From assembly GCA_002448395.1 (NCBI GenBank), contig DJXS01000102.1:19150-33650 (forward strand): 14,501 nt of DNA, written 5' to 3'. The notes beneath the pieces were generated by a model, which saw only the letters and a list, made by a program, of their open reading frames with translations, had not been told where the DNA came from and ran no database searches. Made by a program: the position numbers and the translations under genes. Shown here piece by piece: positions 12,997 to 14,501 of the stretch. How positions within the stretch are numbered: position 1 is the first letter of the stretch; each line of letters opens with the position of its first letter. The DNA is from Lachnospiraceae bacterium UBA6998. Its GTDB lineage: Bacteria > Bacillota > Clostridia > Lachnospirales > Lachnospiraceae.

Positions 12997-14190
12997 TCAT
13001 ACCAGGTTGATGAAAAACGTGATAACGAGCGAATTTATAAAATCCGCGAACAAGCTTCCCACGATCGGGATCAGAAGATACGCCTTGATGGAAGGCACGT
13101 ATTTGTCACAGATCGCCTGCATATTGGCCATGGCGTTGGGTGTTGCGCCCATACCGAAGCCGCAGGTACCTGCTGTGATGACGGCCGCGTCGTAATCTCT
13201 TCCCATAAAGCGGAAGAGCACAAATCTCGCGAACAGATACATAAACGCAAGCTGGACCAGAAGCAGGATCACCAGAGGAAGTGCCAGCGCCGCGAGCTGC
13301 CAGATCTTGAGAGTAATCATGGCAATACCGAGGAACAGCGAAAGGCAGATACCGCCCAGGTCATTGATCTCGCCCATGTAGACTTTGATCTTTCCGGTGC
13401 TCTCTCCGATATTGCGGATAACCGCGGCGACGATCATGGCGCCGATATAGACGGGGAAGGTCATTCCCGTTTTGGTCAGCAGCGCGGACACCAGCGTGCC
13501 CAGGCCTACTGTGACGCACAGTTCAAATACCGCCGGCGCGTAATTGTCAAAGTGTCTGACGTGCTGCTCTTCGTCCTCGTCGAAGATCTCTACATCATCC
13601 GCGGACTTCGCGGTCTTTAAAAGGTCGTACTTTTTAATCAGGGAGTTGCCCAGAGGGCCGCCGATCAAACTTCCCGCGATAAGGCCGAAAGTAGCCGCAG
13701 CTGTTGCAATTGTCGTGGCACCCTGAATGCCGAAGTCCTCTATGACAGGGCCGAAGGCTCCCGCCGTCCCGTGTCCGCCGACCATGGGAACAGAGCCGGT
13801 ACAAAGACCGATCAGCGGATTTACGCCTAAGACGCGTGAGACCCCGACGGCCAGGACGTTCTGCAGGACGATCAGTAGAATAACCTGGACCAGAAAGATG
13901 ATCAGGTCCTTCCCACCCTCCTTGAGGACAGCCAGGTTGGCCTGAAATCCCACAGAAGTAAAGAAAAACACCATACAGATTTCCCGGAAGGTGTCGTCAT
14001 AAATGAATTCAACTACACCCATCACATAGAGGATGCAGGAAATGATGGCGACCACAAGTCCGCCGACCACAGGTGCCGGGATGCAGAAGGTCTCCAGGAA
14101 ACGGATCCTTTTGCGAAGAAACTGTCCCAGCATCAGGACGCCGACAGCGATGGCAAGGGTAAGATACTTGTTAATCTCGATTGTGATCAT
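12997..14190 (-). CDS. gltS: GltS-type sodium:glutamate symporter (ESS family)
   Basis: An integral membrane protein of 397 residues, close to the ~400 of E. coli GltS, that would import glutamate with sodium. The two inverted halves each carry a signature re-entrant loop: GGHGTAGAFG (138-147) and GTCGFGMGATPNAMANMQ (341-358), the GxCGFGxGATPxAxANM pattern typical of the family. About ten or more hydrophobic segments surround them, with an acidic cytoplasmic stretch (DDVEIFDEDEEQHV) in the centre. The ATG at 14188-14190 is preceded by AAGGAGGG and lies 12 nt after the stop of the TAXI binding-protein gene. The stop is 20 nt from the next small gene. The substrate may be another dicarboxylate-like amino acid; family assignment is firm. 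Confidence 0.92.
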   Translation of the reverse strand: MITIEINKYLTLAIAVGVLMLGQFLRKRIRFLETFCIPAPVVGGLVVAIISCILYVMGVVEFIYDDTFREICMVFFFTSVGFQANLAVLKEGGKDLIIFLVQVILLIVLQNVLAVGVSRVLGVNPLIGLCTGSVPMVGGHGTAGAFGPVIEDFGIQGATTIATAAATFGLIAGSLIGGPLGNSLIKKYDLLKTAKSADDVEIFDEDEEQHVRHFDNYAPAVFELCVTVGLGTLVSALLTKTGMTFPVYIGAMIVAAVIRNIGESTGKIKVYMGEINDLGGICLSLFLGIAMITLKIWQLAALALPLVILLLVQLAFMYLFARFVLFRFMGRDYDAAVITAGTCGFGMGATPNAMANMQAICDKYVPSIKAYLLIPIVGSLFADFINSLVITFFINLV

Positions 14191-14202
14191 GATCGTCCCT
14201 CC

Positions 14203-14501
14203 TTACTCTCCGGATGTCTGTACAGTAATGCCGCATTCCTGGTAGTACTGTGCTGCGCCGGGATGGAAAGGGATCGTGACTGACTCCACAGCTTTCTGTT
14301 CCTGAAGGTCGAATTCCACCGGAACTGCGTCGTTGAGCGCCGCCTTCTCCTTAAAGAGGGCGCCTGTGATCGTATAGATCTTATCTGCAGGGGTCTTGTC
14401 CGATGCCAGAAGGACTGACATCACAGCCAGCGTCGTCACGTCGCTGTCCTGTCCTTTGTAAGTTCCTGCAGGTATCACTGCTTTCGCATAGAATCCGTAA
14501 G
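14203..14501 (-). CDS. TAXI-family TRAP solute-binding protein, N-terminus beyond window
   Basis: The open frame enters from the right edge (first full codon at 14497-14499, reading YGFYAKAVIPAGTYKGQ) and stops with TAA at 14203. About 99 residues of the C-terminal lobe are visible. Features typical of TAXI (COG2358-type) solute receptors are IPAGTYKGQDSDVTTLAVM, the VLLASDKTPADKIYTITGALF segment and VTIPFHPGAAQYYQECGI near the end. These bind small carboxylates or amino acids such as glutamate and normally work with a TRAP membrane subunit. Here the next gene is a GltS-type symporter, 12 nt away. The GTG at 14476-14478 is an internal valine codon, not the start, since the family pattern continues upstream of it. 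Confidence 0.88.
   Translation of the reverse strand, partial: YGFYAKAVIPAGTYKGQDSDVTTLAVMSVLLASDKTPADKIYTITGALFKEKAALNDAVPVEFDLQEQKAVESVTIPFHPGAAQYYQECGITVQTSGE

Noticed and set aside
12977..13000. Longer ATG start (13000) for the 64-residue protein, overlapping the gltS stop
   Set aside because: No ribosome binding site precedes it, while AAGGAGGT inside the extra segment fits the ATG at 12976.
1..14501. CRISPR array, tRNA/rRNA genes, insertion sequence or prophage genes
   Set aside because: No regularly spaced repeats, no RNA-gene signatures and no transposase, integrase or phage-like reading frame were found.

Overview
The window reads as a segment of an anaerobic Bacillota chromosome, most likely a gut-type Clostridia (Lachnospiraceae-like). 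The grounds are strong AGGAGG-type ribosome binding sites in front of nearly every gene, dense [4Fe-4S] proteins, an AsrABC sulfite reductase, a lipoprotein-type sugar-binding protein, a GPH sugar transporter and a cytoplasmic nitrate-reductase-like molybdoenzyme. The species is inferred from style, not from a marker gene. All genes but one lie on the minus strand; the exception is a Crp/Fnr regulator at 10362-11042. No tRNA, rRNA, CRISPR array or insertion sequence was seen.

Region 1 (1-2368, minus): a sugar-type substrate-binding lipoprotein with its own promoter, followed 8 nt later by the 5' part of glgB (glycogen branching enzyme), which runs off the left edge. Region 2 (2394-10361) is the centre of the window. 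Transcribed leftwards, it encodes a NapA/NasA-like molybdopterin oxidoreductase, a four-cluster ferredoxin, an NADH/FAD oxidoreductase, a TDT-family (TehA/SLAC1/SSU1) anion channel, then AsrA, AsrB and AsrC, ending in an intrinsic terminator. A divergent Crp/Fnr-type regulator shares the intergenic region. A perfect 16-bp dyad there lies at -41.5 of the predicted operon start (class II activator position) and also covers the -35 of the regulator's own promoter. The simplest model is a soluble oxyanion-reduction pathway: NADH to FAD protein to ferredoxin to molybdoenzyme (first two-electron step), an anion channel, and a six-electron siroheme reductase. Nitrate to nitrite to ammonium, or a sulfur oxyanion to sulfite to sulfide, would both fit. 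The sequence alone does not decide between them.

Region 3 (11043-12780, minus): a GPH-family sugar transporter with a long hairpin in its leader. It is followed by a 185-bp scar that joins the first 20 codons of a GntR/TreR-like regulator to the last ~40 codons of an alpha-glucosidase, that is, a collapsed alpha-glucoside operon. A bidirectional terminator separates it from the Crp/Fnr gene.

Region 4 (12782-14501, minus): the C-terminal part of a TAXI-type (TRAP) solute-binding protein, a GltS-type sodium/glutamate symporter, and a 64-residue protein with an internally duplicated DNVA(V/I)PEIH motif that I do not recognise. The three are closely spaced and look like one operon entering from the right edge.
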